From: Bacteroidota bacterium
Lineage (GTDB): Bacteria; Bacteroidota; Bacteroidia; Flavobacteriales; Weeksellaceae
Direction of reading: 5' to 3'
DNA: 7,750 bases
Assembly: GCA_018266965.1 (NCBI GenBank)
Contig: JAFDZJ010000037.1
Span: 1 to 7,750, forward strand
Part shown: piece after piece, positions 1 through 5,715 of the stretch
Layout: every line of letters begins with the position of its first letter
Position numbering within the stretch: the first letter of the stretch is position 1
Notes under the pieces: model-generated
What the model was told of the DNA's origin: nothing
Seen by the model: only the letters and a program-made list of their open reading frames with translations
The model's database searches: none
Program-made: the position numbers and the translations under genes

Positions 1-132
1 AAATGCAATTGTTTTTCCGGAGCCGGTTGGAGCAAGAATTACAAGGTTATCATTATTTGAAATAAGGTCGGCAGCTTGTGTTTGTAAATTATTAAGTTCT
101 TTGATTTTGAGCTTATCAAGATTTGTGATCAT
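1..132 (-). CDS. DEAD/DEAH-box helicase, N-terminal 44 residues (gene runs off the left edge)
   Basis: This is host chromosomal DNA outside the element. Read on the minus strand from an ATG at 132, the 44 visible codons begin MITNLDKLKIKELNNLQTQA and contain a Walker A motif, APTGSGKT, at about residues 34-41. The short N-terminus, a Gln about 18 residues before Walker A (LNNLQTQA, resembling the Q-motif) and the APTGSGKT form are those of superfamily 2 DEAD-box or RecQ-like helicases that unwind RNA or DNA with ATP. The remaining motifs (DEAD, SAT, motif VI) lie outside the window, so the subfamily cannot be decided. The start codon is about 36 bp from the left dif-like site and the gene points away from it, so integration leaves the coding sequence intact. 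Confidence 0.8.
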   Translation of the reverse strand, partial: MITNLDKLKIKELNNLQTQAADLISNNDNLVILAPTGSGKTIAF

Positions 133-135
133 GCG

Positions 136-143
136 CAAAACTA
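136..143 (-). promoter_or_regulatory. Possible -7 box for the helicase gene
   Basis: On the minus strand this octamer reads TAGTTTTG, an exact match to the Bacteroidota -7 consensus TAnnTTTG. It lies only 3 bases upstream of the helicase ATG, which would imply an almost leaderless transcript or a start codon further downstream. No well-spaced -33 TTG is evident (a TTTG lies only about 12 bp upstream). It may be chance in AT-rich DNA. Confidence 0.25.
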
Positions 144-167
144 CCATTTTGAAAACAAACCATGGCA

Positions 168-195
168 TTAAACCATAATTAATATTATGTTAAGT
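168..195 (+). other. dif: dif-like XerC/XerD recombination site, left end of element (attL)
   Basis: The 28-mer splits into an 11-base XerC arm (168-178, ending CCATAA), a 6-base centre (179-184, TTAATA) and an 11-base XerD arm (185-195, TTATGTTAAGT). Against E. coli dif recalled from memory it matches at 19 of 28 positions, including the hallmark TTATGTTAA of the XerD arm and CATAAT at the XerC/centre border. The stretch 176-196 is repeated exactly at 7595-7615. Identity starts at the XerC/centre boundary and continues through the centre and XerD arm, as expected if XerC made the strand exchange. The XerC arm is then host sequence. The ATG of the first element gene (187-189) lies inside the XerD arm. 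Confidence 0.85.
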
Positions 196-492
196 ATTTA
201 TAATAGTACTTTGTTAAAAAGAAGATTTCTAAAGTATTTGAGAGATGCTGAAATACATCATACTTATGCTTTAGGCCTTGTTATTTATAATTCTGCAGTA
301 CTACACTTTAAAAATGATTGTGTAGTTGTTCGTTTTCCATCTTTACGGTCAAGTTTTACCTATAATTTATTTTATGATTCGCCATCACAATTGATTGAGA
401 AGGTTGATAAATATTTGAAGGCAGAGAATGAAATTATTTGCAGGAATAGATTAAAAAGATACAATGAAATTTTAAACCAAAATAAATTTTAA
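187..492 (+). CDS. Hypothetical protein, first gene of element; start codon inside dif
   Basis: A 101-residue protein, basic and without a predicted membrane span or signal peptide. I do not recognise a family. It begins MLSIYNSTLLKRRFLKYLRD and ends in a charged, probably helical segment (about residues 65-100) rich in K, E, R and N. The only ATG in frame is at 187, within the XerD arm of the left dif-like site, so recombination keeps the start codon but swaps everything upstream. In the host site rebuilt from both ends the same ATG would stop after four codons. It is followed after one base by the next gene. Its place before rep suggests an early role such as replication or regulation, but that is only positional inference. 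A TTG at 211 is an alternative start. Confidence 0.6.
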   Translation: MLSIYNSTLLKRRFLKYLRDAEIHHTYALGLVIYNSAVLHFKNDCVVVRFPSLRSSFTYNLFYDSPSQLIEKVDKYLKAENEIICRNRLKRYNEILNQNKF

Positions 493-493
493 A

Positions 494-691
494 ATGGCTC
501 GGGACTACTCAAAACAGCAAACGTATTACAGAATAACTGTGTATTTTAAACATAGTACAAAAACTTATACAGTAAGTACAAAAGAGGCATTAGATAAATT
601 TCTGAATAATACAAAGGCAAATAACACTATTCTTCACTTTGTAGTTGAGGCTGTAAGTAAATTTATTTATCCAAATTATAAGCATAACTGA
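494..691 (+). CDS. Small hypothetical early protein
   Basis: A 65-residue basic protein that begins one base after the previous stop, so the two are almost certainly translated from one message. The N-terminal half alternates polar and aromatic or hydrophobic residues (YYRITVYFKH, then KTYTVSTKEA) as in a beta-hairpin. The second half (residues about 30-60) looks helical. No cysteines, membrane span or known motif are seen. The size, charge and position before rep would suit a small DNA-binding or regulatory phage protein, but nothing in the sequence proves it. No family was recognised. Confidence 0.6.
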   Translation: MARDYSKQQTYYRITVYFKHSTKTYTVSTKEALDKFLNNTKANNTILHFVVEAVSKFIYPNYKHN

Positions 692-752
692 AAATTGTAA
701 ATGCTTTTAATGGATTTATTTAATGCGCAATATTTCAAACGGAATTTTGTGT

Positions 753-776
753 ATAGCAATAATTTAAAATAGCAAT
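753..776 (+). repeat. Short direct repeat ATAGCAAT x2 before the third gene
   Basis: ATAGCAAT occurs at 753-760 and 769-776, a 16-base period, in the 86-base gap between the second and third element genes. The second copy ends one base before the ATG at 778. It could be an operator or leader element for the rep-containing transcript. The gap otherwise shows no clear promoter. With AT-rich DNA the repeat may be chance. Confidence 0.3.
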
Positions 777-777
777 T

Positions 778-1002
778 ATGTATATAGTTTTCAAATTAGA
801 TATGAGTATGAAGAAAAATCATGATGGTAAAACCTTTTCAACGTATAGAGGTGCTTATGATTACTGCGTTCAAATAACAAAAACAAGCCCCTCGCCTATT
901 CTTGTTGCTTATTTTGATAGAATTAATAATGTTGTTAGGTGTGTAGAAACGTTTGGATTTAAGTTCGATGTAAAAGCCATTCAACAGTTAAGCTTATTTT
1001 AA
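778..1002 (+). CDS. Small hypothetical protein directly upstream of rep
   Basis: A 74-residue protein whose stop is followed two bases later by the rep ATG, so the two are probably co-expressed. The N-terminus (MYIVFKLDMSMK) and middle (SPILVAYFDRINNVVRCVETFGF) read as beta-strands with a helix between (residues about 25-35), giving a compact alpha/beta fold. The C-terminus KAIQQLSLF is short and hydrophobic, and an LSLF end resembles the QLxLF-type sliding-clamp binding peptide (QQLSLF at residues 69-74), which could be relevant to replication. No family was recognised. The clamp idea is inference from six residues only. An internal ATG at residue 9 or 11 is a possible alternative start. Confidence 0.6.
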   Translation: MYIVFKLDMSMKKNHDGKTFSTYRGAYDYCVQITKTSPSPILVAYFDRINNVVRCVETFGFKFDVKAIQQLSLF

Positions 1003-1004
1003 TT

Positions 1005-2261
1005 ATGCATTTATATACAGGTTCTTATTCTTCTTTTACTGCTTATGTTCCTACTAAAGAAGAATTTCCCATTTTTTATAATAGTTCTTTACTGAATGTT
1101 TTAAAGAAAAAAAACAAGCGAATTTGTGAGCCTTTTAATTATAGTGTTTTAATTAGTCCGTATAAGACTAATACTACTATATCTCGGGTAGATTTGAAAG
1201 TTGATAGCTGTGAATATCCAAAATATATTTTTTCTTATAAACATAGTTTAACAGGCTCCTGTTATAATGCTCGTACTTTATCGAATAGGACTAAGAAAAA
1301 AATTCAGCAGAAGGCACAAGCCTTATTTGAATGTTCGGATAAAAATCGGTTTTCCTTCGTTACTCTTAGCTTTATTGGAAAAGTCAATGATAGGTTAGGT
1401 AAAGAGTGTTTAAACACAATGTTAACACGAATGAGAAAAGAATATGAATTTGAATATATCTGGACTGCCGAAAGGCAGGAAAATTTTAATATTCATTTTC
1501 ATATTATATGCAACAACTTTTTCGATGTTGAAAAATGTAACAAAATTTGGGTTGAAATACAAAACAATGCAGGTGTTATTAATTCCGGTAATTCATTTGA
1601 AGATATAAGCAAATGTGTAAAAGAAAATAATGTGCAAGAAATTTTGAATCCTTTTGATATAAAAAAGATTTATAATGTTGATGGTGTTGCAGCATATGTT
1701 ACAAAATATGTAACAAAAAATAACGCTTTCTTCTGGTGTTCTGCTTGGCATTGTAGCCGTGGGGTTTCAAAATTATTTACAAAATCTATTGTTACGGAAA
1801 CAGATTATCAATTTTGTAAAGAGCCGCGAAATAATACCTATGTAAATAAAAATACCGGAGAAGTGTTTGAGCCAAAAATTTACCAAAATGATTATGCCGA
1901 AATCGTTACGATAAATAATAAAAAAAATGTTTTTGATAAGTGTTTTAAAGAACTGAAAAAGATTAATAAAATAATCATTAGAGGCATATTGCCTCCATGC
2001 CGGGCGGATCTTCCGTTTATTAATATACTTGATTACTCAAGGCACTTTATAAATAAAAAAATAACAATAATTAAAAAAGAGTTAAATAATATTATGCTAA
2101 CTGCTAAATTCTATATGGCCCGTTTTGGTGTTTGCTATAAGACGGCTTTAAAAATGATAAAAACGGATAAACAAAAATTAAATGTTATGTATCTCCTTCC
2201 GGAACATTTTGAAATTTTATACAAGGTAAAAGTTTCCAAAAAATGGCAATTAGTGGAATAA
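1005..2261 (+). CDS. rep: Rolling-circle replication initiator, HUH endonuclease with two tyrosines
   Basis: A 418-residue Rep protein expected to nick one strand at the origin, bind covalently to the 5' end and start rolling-circle replication of the circular genome. Three ordered motifs are visible: motif I FSFVTLSFIG (residues 116-125), the metal-binding HUH motif in FNIHFHIICN (H164 and H166), and the catalytic tyrosine motif AAYVTKYVTKN (Y231 and Y235, with K234 and K238). The last closely matches YVAKYVNK of phiX174 gene A protein, in which two tyrosines alternate in cleavage and joining, so this is a phage-type rather than plasmid-type initiator. The C-terminal third (from about 310) is very basic and helical, with no helicase motifs, so a host helicase would be needed. 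Relatives occur in Microviridae and FLiP-like phages. It is the best-supported gene here. Confidence 0.93.
   Translation: MHLYTGSYSSFTAYVPTKEEFPIFYNSSLLNVLKKKNKRICEPFNYSVLISPYKTNTTISRVDLKVDSCEYPKYIFSYKHSLTGSCYNARTLSNRTKKKIQQKAQALFECSDKNRFSFVTLSFIGKVNDRLGKECLNTMLTRMRKEYEFEYIWTAERQENFNIHFHIICNNFFDVEKCNKIWVEIQNNAGVINSGNSFEDISKCVKENNVQEILNPFDIKKIYNVDGVAAYVTKYVTKNNAFFWCSAWHCSRGVSKLFTKSIVTETDYQFCKEPRNNTYVNKNTGEVFEPKIYQNDYAEIVTINNKKNVFDKCFKELKKINKIIIRGILPPCRADLPFINILDYSRHFINKKITIIKKELNNIMLTAKFYMARFGVCYKTALKMIKTDKQKLNVMYLLPEHFEILYKVKVSKKWQLVE
1981..2041 (+). other. Candidate nick/origin sequence inside rep
   Basis: Within rep, GAGGCA (1981-1986) and TGCCTC (1990-1995) form a perfect 6-bp GC-rich hairpin with a 3-base loop. 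Thirty-one bases later comes ACTTGAT (2027-2033), the same heptamer that contains the gene A nick point in the phiX174 origin, here within a small palindrome CTTGA-TTAC-TCAAG (2028-2041). phiX174 also has its origin inside gene A. The match is short and the competing noncoding repeat region at 6719-6869 is at least as likely an origin, so this is a weak call. Confidence 0.22.
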
Positions 2262-2273
2262 GTGGTAAAGGTG

Positions 2274-2305
2274 TTTTCATTTTTAAAATAAAGTTTTTCA
2301 TTTTT
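2274..2305 (+). repeat. 11-bp direct repeat before the capsid candidate
   Basis: TTTTCATTTTT is present at 2274-2284 and again at 2295-2305, offset by 21 bases (two helical turns), in the 72-base gap between rep and the next gene. Two turns of spacing would suit a dimeric regulator or an upstream promoter element separating early from structural gene expression. No clear TAnnTTTG box follows, so the role is uncertain. Confidence 0.35.
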
Positions 2306-2333
2306 GGTTTTTAAAGCAAAAAAAATATTAAAA

Positions 2334-3092
2334 ATGCATCTTTTAAAAGCAGCAACAGGAACGTTTAAATCAGATATTCAATTGGAAGTGCCGGCCGGGA
2401 AATTGGCTATAAAAATTAGTAGTGCTTCCGGTGGGAATGCAGAGACTTTTGACACTTGTAAAATATCTGTGCAGGTTTCAACAAAATCTGGCACAAAAAC
2501 AATTCTTCCTAAAATGTTATTGCTCCACGCACTAGAGATGTCTGCGCTTGGTGAGGGTTATTTTGTAAAAAATAATACGGAGCTAAGCGGTTGTATAGAC
2601 CTGTCTGATTTTGGTGCTCTTGCTCCAACGGATGGTTATCTTAGCATTTCTTATGAAGGTTTTCCTGCCGATGCGGTAACGGATATTTACGCGGTTGATG
2701 TTCCGGTAAATACTAATATTGGAAAAGTTGTTGAGGAGTTTATTATTCAGGGAACAAAAGAGATTTCTATTAATAATAAAACGGAAATTTTTATCCCTGT
2801 TTCTGATGGTGTAAATGGCATTGAAGAAATTACTGTTACTTTTCCCGGTAAAGTTTGTACTTACAACGAAGCTGAACTATCTATTATTAATGATGGTAAA
2901 AACGACCTTCTTTGTGCTCAAGGTAGGGATATTGACGTAATGGCGGTTACGGTGGATGACGGTGAAGGCGTTTTAACTCTTGGTTTTAAAAGGCTGTTGA
3001 GCTTAGATATATCAGAGGCTTTTTCAGTTAAAATAAAAACGCTTGATGATAGTAAAATAAAAATTTATACTACCCACAACCAAATTTTCTAA
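2334..3092 (+). CDS. Candidate major capsid protein (beta-rich, double-jelly-roll size)
   Basis: A 252-residue soluble protein without signal peptide or membrane span and with only a few cysteines. Almost the whole chain reads as short alternating beta-strands joined by Gly/Asn/Asp turns, e.g. GKLAIKISSASG, GYLSISYEGFP, EISINNKTEIFIPVSDG and EEITVTFPGKV, with one helical stretch LPKMLLLHALEMSALGEG near residues 63-80. That pattern and length fit the double jelly-roll capsid proteins of PM2 (P2, about 270 residues) and suit a FLiP-like phage. There is no sequence motif for this fold, so the assignment rests on size, composition, and being the first and largest gene after rep. I chose the ATG at 2334, preceded by an A-rich leader, over an in-frame TTG at 2304. 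Alternative: spike or other structural protein. Confidence 0.55.
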   Translation: MHLLKAATGTFKSDIQLEVPAGKLAIKISSASGGNAETFDTCKISVQVSTKSGTKTILPKMLLLHALEMSALGEGYFVKNNTELSGCIDLSDFGALAPTDGYLSISYEGFPADAVTDIYAVDVPVNTNIGKVVEEFIIQGTKEISINNKTEIFIPVSDGVNGIEEITVTFPGKVCTYNEAELSIINDGKNDLLCAQGRDIDVMAVTVDDGEGVLTLGFKRLLSLDISEAFSVKIKTLDDSKIKIYTTHNQIF

Positions 3093-3107
3093 TAATATTT
3101 AAATAAT

Positions 3108-3257
3108 ATGTTTAAACGGTGGTTTAAGCGTTCGGATGGCAAAAAAACGCTTTTTGCAAAAATTACAAATACCATTAGGGATGTTGCAACCTTCACTCCC
3201 ATTGGCGGAACTGTAGATAAATTTATTCAGCTTCTCGGTGGAGATGCAAAAAAGTAA
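3108..3257 (+). CDS. Small basic protein, 49 residues, probable virion component
   Basis: A short gene between the capsid candidate and the next gene, with 15 bases before it and 3 after it, in the same operon. The product begins MFKRWFKRSDGKKTLFAKIT, a strongly basic amphipathic N-terminus, followed by IRDVATFTPIGGTVDKFIQLLGG, a weakly hydrophobic segment with Gly pairs. It lacks a full membrane span. The mix suggests a peptide that binds a membrane surface or nucleic acid, as small minor virion proteins of membrane-containing phages do. The next gene's product also opens with a basic, Gly-rich segment (FGRKPGGTFVGNLIRN), so they may be related in role. No family was recognised. Confidence 0.6.
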   Translation: MFKRWFKRSDGKKTLFAKITNTIRDVATFTPIGGTVDKFIQLLGGDAKK

Positions 3258-3260
3258 CTT

Positions 3261-3698
3261 ATGGGGCTTTTACAAAATATATTTGGTCGTAAACCGGGTG
3301 GCACTTTTGTTGGCAATTTAATCAGGAATGCTGCAAGTACTGCAACAGGTGGCGTTTTAGGGCAGGGGCAAATGAAAATTACACAAGAAGAATTTGACAG
3401 AAAAAATTTATCGGATGTAGCTTATTATAATAAATACGGTGTTTCTAAGCCGGGGGCAAATCCTTCAGTACTTCCCTATCTCCAACAGGCTGCCGGTGCT
3501 GCCATTAGTGGTGCTGTAGGTGGAATTGGTGTTTTCAATTCAACGGGTGCAAATGCTTCTAATATTAACGGTGGTAATTTTAGTAGTAATACTAATATAG
3601 GAATTTCTAAGGCGGAAAGTGTTAATTTTCTTTCGCTGCTTGTTCCTCTACTTGTAATAGTCGGATTAACAATTTACATTTTAAAACTTAAAAAATAA
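3261..3698 (+). CDS. Gly/Ala/Asn-rich protein with C-terminal membrane anchor
   Basis: A 145-residue protein. Residues 1-40 are basic and Gly-rich (GRKPGGTFVGNLIRNAAS). Residues 74-92 form an Ala/Gly hydrophobic stretch (QQAAGAAISGAVGGIGVF). Residues 95-115 are a low-complexity Asn/Ser/Gly tract. The end is a clear membrane span (about 122-141, FLSLLVPLLVIVGLTIYIL) closed by KLKK. The tail-anchor plus basic end resembles the alternate-frame tail of the hydrolase gene (YYLAKRK) and the 41-residue protein that follows. It is probably a virion membrane or internal (genome-delivery) protein of a lipid-containing phage. An inovirus-like minor coat role is an alternative. It starts 3 bases after the previous stop. 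No family was recognised. Confidence 0.68.
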   Translation: MGLLQNIFGRKPGGTFVGNLIRNAASTATGGVLGQGQMKITQEEFDRKNLSDVAYYNKYGVSKPGANPSVLPYLQQAAGAAISGAVGGIGVFNSTGANASNINGGNFSSNTNIGISKAESVNFLSLLVPLLVIVGLTIYILKLKK

Positions 3699-3703
3699 AA
3701 AAC

Positions 3704-3829
3704 GTGGAATTTTTAAAACAAATGTGGGCAACTGCAACCGGTAAAAAAATTATTGTTGCATTTGTTGCAATGGCGGCTGTTATTGTCGTATTGCTTGTAA
3801 AAAGAAAAAAAGCATCATTTAAATTATAA
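3704..3829 (+). CDS. 41-residue single-span membrane protein (GTG start)
   Basis: This small gene begins with GTG, 5 bases after the previous stop, and ends 2 bases before the next ATG. That snug fit between neighbours is the main reason to believe it. The product MEFLKQMWATATGKK is followed by a strong membrane span (residues 16-32, IIVAFVAMAAVIVVLLV) and a basic tail KRKKASFKL. The layout (short N-terminal helix, one span, lysine-rich tail that could touch DNA) superficially resembles filamentous-phage coat proteins but also the small membrane proteins of PM2/FLiP-type virions. I favour the latter because no Zot/pI gene is present. An ATG at 3722 would give a shorter form that still includes the span. 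Confidence 0.62.
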   Translation: MEFLKQMWATATGKKIIVAFVAMAAVIVVLLVKRKKASFKL

Positions 3830-3831
3830 TT

Positions 3832-4236
3832 ATGCAAAATTATAGCAGGTATAAAACAAACTTTTATCAAAAATCAAATTCCGCTCCTATGCTGAATTAT
3901 AATGGCTCGTACAATCGAAACAAAAAGCGTTCAGGTTGTCAACAAAAGTCTGTTACTCGCAATGGTGTTGTAAAAGAAATTATACACGGTTGGAAGTATA
4001 CGAAAAGGGATGGTCTTGTTTCCTTTGTTGCTACAGTTGCAAAGGATAAGTATCAAACACAAAAAGACAAAGAAAAATATATTGCAATGGTTGCTAAGGT
4101 GGAAAGTCGCTTTGGTAGCCGTCTGTATTGGTGCTGGTGGAATAAGCAAAAAAGAGTTCTTTGGATGCCTAACTTAAAAATGGTTGCTTCACCAGGTCAA
4201 AATTATTGGTCGTATTTGAGGCCTAAAAATCGTTAA
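3832..4236 (+). CDS. Very basic, aromatic-rich protein of unknown function
   Basis: A 134-residue soluble protein with a large excess of Lys and Arg and many aromatic residues. Residues 1-45 are polar and Asn/Tyr/Lys-rich, likely disordered. From about residue 46 a folded domain is suggested: VVKEIIHGWKYTKRDGLVSF, a charged helix with KDKEKYIAMVAKVE, then a Trp/Tyr-rich segment RLYWCWWNKQKRVLWMP. The last part (NYWSYLRPKNR) is again basic and aromatic. Such a composition suits binding to nucleic acid, for instance ssDNA in the virion or during packaging, but no known motif (OB-fold signature, zinc finger) is recognisable. It sits between two small membrane-protein genes, 2 bases after one and 2 before the other. 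Confidence 0.65.
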   Translation: MQNYSRYKTNFYQKSNSAPMLNYNGSYNRNKKRSGCQQKSVTRNGVVKEIIHGWKYTKRDGLVSFVATVAKDKYQTQKDKEKYIAMVAKVESRFGSRLYWCWWNKQKRVLWMPNLKMVASPGQNYWSYLRPKNR

Positions 4237-4238
4237 AC

Positions 4239-4376
4239 ATGAAAAACATTAGTAGTGTTTTAAAGGCTTTGGGTGTAGTTACTAAATACTTAGGTTTGGT
4301 GATTATCCTAGCTGAAACAATAAATTTTTTCACTTCCCGGCTTAAGGAAAAATATCCGGAAGTTGATAATAAATAA
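4239..4376 (+). CDS. 45-residue probable membrane protein upstream of the hydrolase
   Basis: A short gene with an ATG 2 bases after the previous stop, ending 10 bases before the hydrolase gene. The product MKNISSVLKALGVVTKYLG has a hydrophobic stretch (about residues 10-31, ALGVVTKYLGLVIILAETINFF) followed by a charged tail (TSRLKEKYPEVDNK). One span with a charged C-terminus and a location next to a peptidoglycan hydrolase would suit a holin-like or virion-membrane role. Neither is proven, and the span is moderate because of the internal Lys and Glu. No family was recognised. Confidence 0.6.
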   Translation: MKNISSVLKALGVVTKYLGLVIILAETINFFTSRLKEKYPEVDNK

Positions 4377-4386
4377 ATAAAAAATT

Positions 4387-4995
4387 ATGGCGTTTGACTC
4401 TAGGGTAATAAACAACCCAATGCAAAAAATGTTGTTTGATTTATATAGAAGTAAGGATATTAGTGTTTTTATAGCTGCATTGCTTGTTTGTCAAAATGCC
4501 TATGAAACTAAATTAAATGGCGGGGCTGTTTTTGCAACTCCTAACTTTCTAAATAATAATAATATAGGTGGTATTACTTGGAATAATAACACTATGCGCG
4601 AAGGTGCTGTAAAAAATGGTGTTGTTATTAATCGTGGAACTCCACGCGGCAATAATGAGGGAAGTTATTATGTTAGGTTTCAAAGTGTGCGGGATTGTGC
4701 AATGTACATAGCATCTATGTATAAAATTAATTATGAGAATGCTTTGAGGGCTTCAACTCTGGATAGTTTTGTTTCGCTTATAAAAAGAGGGGGTTATTTT
4801 GATGACCCAGAAGACCGTTATATTGCCAATTTAAAAGGAGTAAAGAATAACTATCTCGACCCTAATTTGAGAGAAATCATTGACAATCCTCAAAGGTATA
4901 ATGAAGAACTTGACCCCGTTGCCGTAAAAGCTACAATAAAAAAAAAACTACAGGGATTAGTTTTGGAATTATCCTCTTTGTTGTCGCAATTGTAG
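4387..4995 (+). CDS. Peptidoglycan hydrolase, glucosaminidase (GH73/FlgJ-like) family
   Basis: A 202-residue muralytic enzyme expected to cut glycan strands of peptidoglycan during entry or host lysis. Family landmarks in order: a helical N-terminus; ALLVCQNAYETKLNGG (31-46), where E40 fits the catalytic Glu of the QAALESGWGKS-type motif; NNNNIGGITW (56-65), matching NNLFGIK; YYVRFQSVRDCAMYIASMY (94-112), matching the FRxYxSxxxSxxDH region; and KRGGYFDDPEDRYIANL (133-149), matching GYATDPxYxxKL. There is no signal peptide. In this frame the protein ends in a Leu-rich tail (LQGLVLELSSLLSQL) that is read only because of the phase through an A10 run at 4938-4947. A -1 shift (or one extra A) gives instead a membrane-anchored 213-residue form ending at 5027. 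Confidence 0.82.
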   Translation: MAFDSRVINNPMQKMLFDLYRSKDISVFIAALLVCQNAYETKLNGGAVFATPNFLNNNNIGGITWNNNTMREGAVKNGVVINRGTPRGNNEGSYYVRFQSVRDCAMYIASMYKINYENALRASTLDSFVSLIKRGGYFDDPEDRYIANLKGVKNNYLDPNLREIIDNPQRYNEELDPVAVKATIKKKLQGLVLELSSLLSQL

Positions 4996-5027
4996 GCTTG
5001 ATTTATTATTTAGCAAAAAGAAAGTGA
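4938..5027 (+). other. A10 slippery run and alternate-frame membrane anchor of the hydrolase
   Basis: Ten A residues (4938-4947) span the end of the hydrolase gene, read ATA AAA AAA AAA CTA in the annotated frame, and contain the slippery heptamer A AAA AAA. In the -1 frame the sequence continues TTGISFGIILFVVAIVGLIY, then YLAKRK and a TGA at 5025-5027. This is a strong membrane span with a basic end like the one in the protein encoded at 3261-3698. The alternate stop is one base before the next start (5029), matching the tight spacing seen in this operon, while the annotated stop leaves 33 bases. So the tail is very likely expressed, by ribosomal frameshifting, by polymerase slippage, or because the run length here is a sequencing or mutational change. 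Confidence 0.7.
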
Positions 5028-5028
5028 T

Positions 5029-5478
5029 TTGAAAAAATTATATTATAACCTTCCGGACTACGCGCGTGTTATTATTGTATTTGTTGGTGCTTATGTTCTT
5101 TATAAAATTTATAAAGGTATTGCAGATAAAATAAAAGAAAATGCGCGGCGTAAAAAGTTAATTGAGGCTTATGGTAATGGTTCCGGGTACCTTGATGTTA
5201 ATGGGCAGGCGTTAAATTTACGGGGTTCTGCCTTGACGCTGTGGGGCTTGTGCTTTGATGGATTTACGGAGGATGAAACGGCTATTATTGAGCTTGTAAA
5301 TAGTATTCCTAATAATCTTTTTAGAGAATTTAATATAAATTATTTGGAAGTTCTAACAATGCAAAAGGATAGTTATCACTGGTATAACTCGTATAAAGGT
5401 TCTAATTTGCAAAATGACCTAACGTATTTTTTAGGTAACCGTATAAGTGAGGTTTCAGCGAAATTTAATTATCTGTAA
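5029..5478 (+). CDS. N-terminally anchored protein with annexin-repeat-like domain
   Basis: A 149-residue protein starting at TTG (5029), one base after the alternate-frame hydrolase stop; no ATG is available nearby. Residues 12-28 form a membrane span (ARVIIVFVGAYVLYKIY), followed by a basic linker (KIKENARRKK). The soluble part (about 64-143) has the spacing of an annexin-like repeat as found in Bacteroidota proteins: a helix, then G-F-TEDETAIIELVNSI (79-93), then LFREFNINYLEV and a later NLQNDLTYFLG helix. Single repeats of this kind often occur in phage and mobile-element proteins of the phylum, with no defined activity. It could act at the virion or host membrane beside the hydrolase. 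Its stop abuts the next ATG directly. The domain call is from pattern memory and is moderate. Confidence 0.65.
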   Translation: MKKLYYNLPDYARVIIVFVGAYVLYKIYKGIADKIKENARRKKLIEAYGNGSGYLDVNGQALNLRGSALTLWGLCFDGFTEDETAIIELVNSIPNNLFREFNINYLEVLTMQKDSYHWYNSYKGSNLQNDLTYFLGNRISEVSAKFNYL

Positions 5479-5670
5479 ATGAAAGAAAAGTATATTGTAG
5501 ATAGTGCAGTTTCTGTTACTGGTGGTACTGTTGGTGCTTCGTTGCCTTTCACAGATAATTTTAATCAGCAGTTAATAATTATCTCGCTTGGTATTTTGTC
5601 GCCTTTCTTAAAAGAGGGTGTTTTGTTTCTTTTTAGAAAATATACAACTCGAAAAGATAAAACAGTATAA
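5479..5670 (+). CDS. Small membrane protein, last gene of the first transcription block
   Basis: A 63-residue protein whose ATG follows the previous stop without a gap. It has a weakly hydrophobic N-terminal part (VDSAVSVTGGTVGASLPF), then a stronger hydrophobic region at about residues 31-53 (QLIIISLGILSPFLKEGVLFLF) and a basic tail RKYTTRKDKTV. One or two spans are possible. The size, membrane character and position near the hydrolase make a holin-like role possible, and a virion membrane protein is equally likely. An intrinsic terminator follows 17 bases after the stop. Confidence 0.6.
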   Translation: MKEKYIVDSAVSVTGGTVGASLPFTDNFNQQLIIISLGILSPFLKEGVLFLFRKYTTRKDKTV

Positions 5671-5687
5671 ATTTTATTTCTTTATTT

Positions 5688-5715
5688 AAGCCCCTGCGGG
5701 TTTTTTATTTTTTTT
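5688..5715 (+). terminator. Rho-independent terminator closing the structural/lysis block
   Basis: AAGCCC (5688-5693) pairs with GGGTTT (5698-5703), with one G-T pair, around the loop CTGC, and is followed by T6-A-T8 up to 5715. This is a compact GC-rich stem in otherwise AT-rich DNA, ending in a U-run. The next gene's ATG comes directly after the T-run (5716), so read-through or a promoter within the preceding gene would be needed to express it. Confidence 0.75.

Noticed and set aside
2304..2333. TTG start for the capsid candidate
   Set aside because: An ATG at 2334 with a typical A-rich leader fits better, and the extra ten residues are basic and unlike a capsid N-terminal strand.
3688..3870. 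Minus-strand open frame of 60 codons
   Set aside because: It is antisense to the snugly fitted 3704-3829 gene and to its neighbours. The sequence is low-complexity antisense of a membrane span, and nothing else inside the element is on this strand.
3931..4149. Minus-strand open frame of 72 codons
   Set aside because: It lies wholly antisense within the 3832-4236 gene and has no supporting context.
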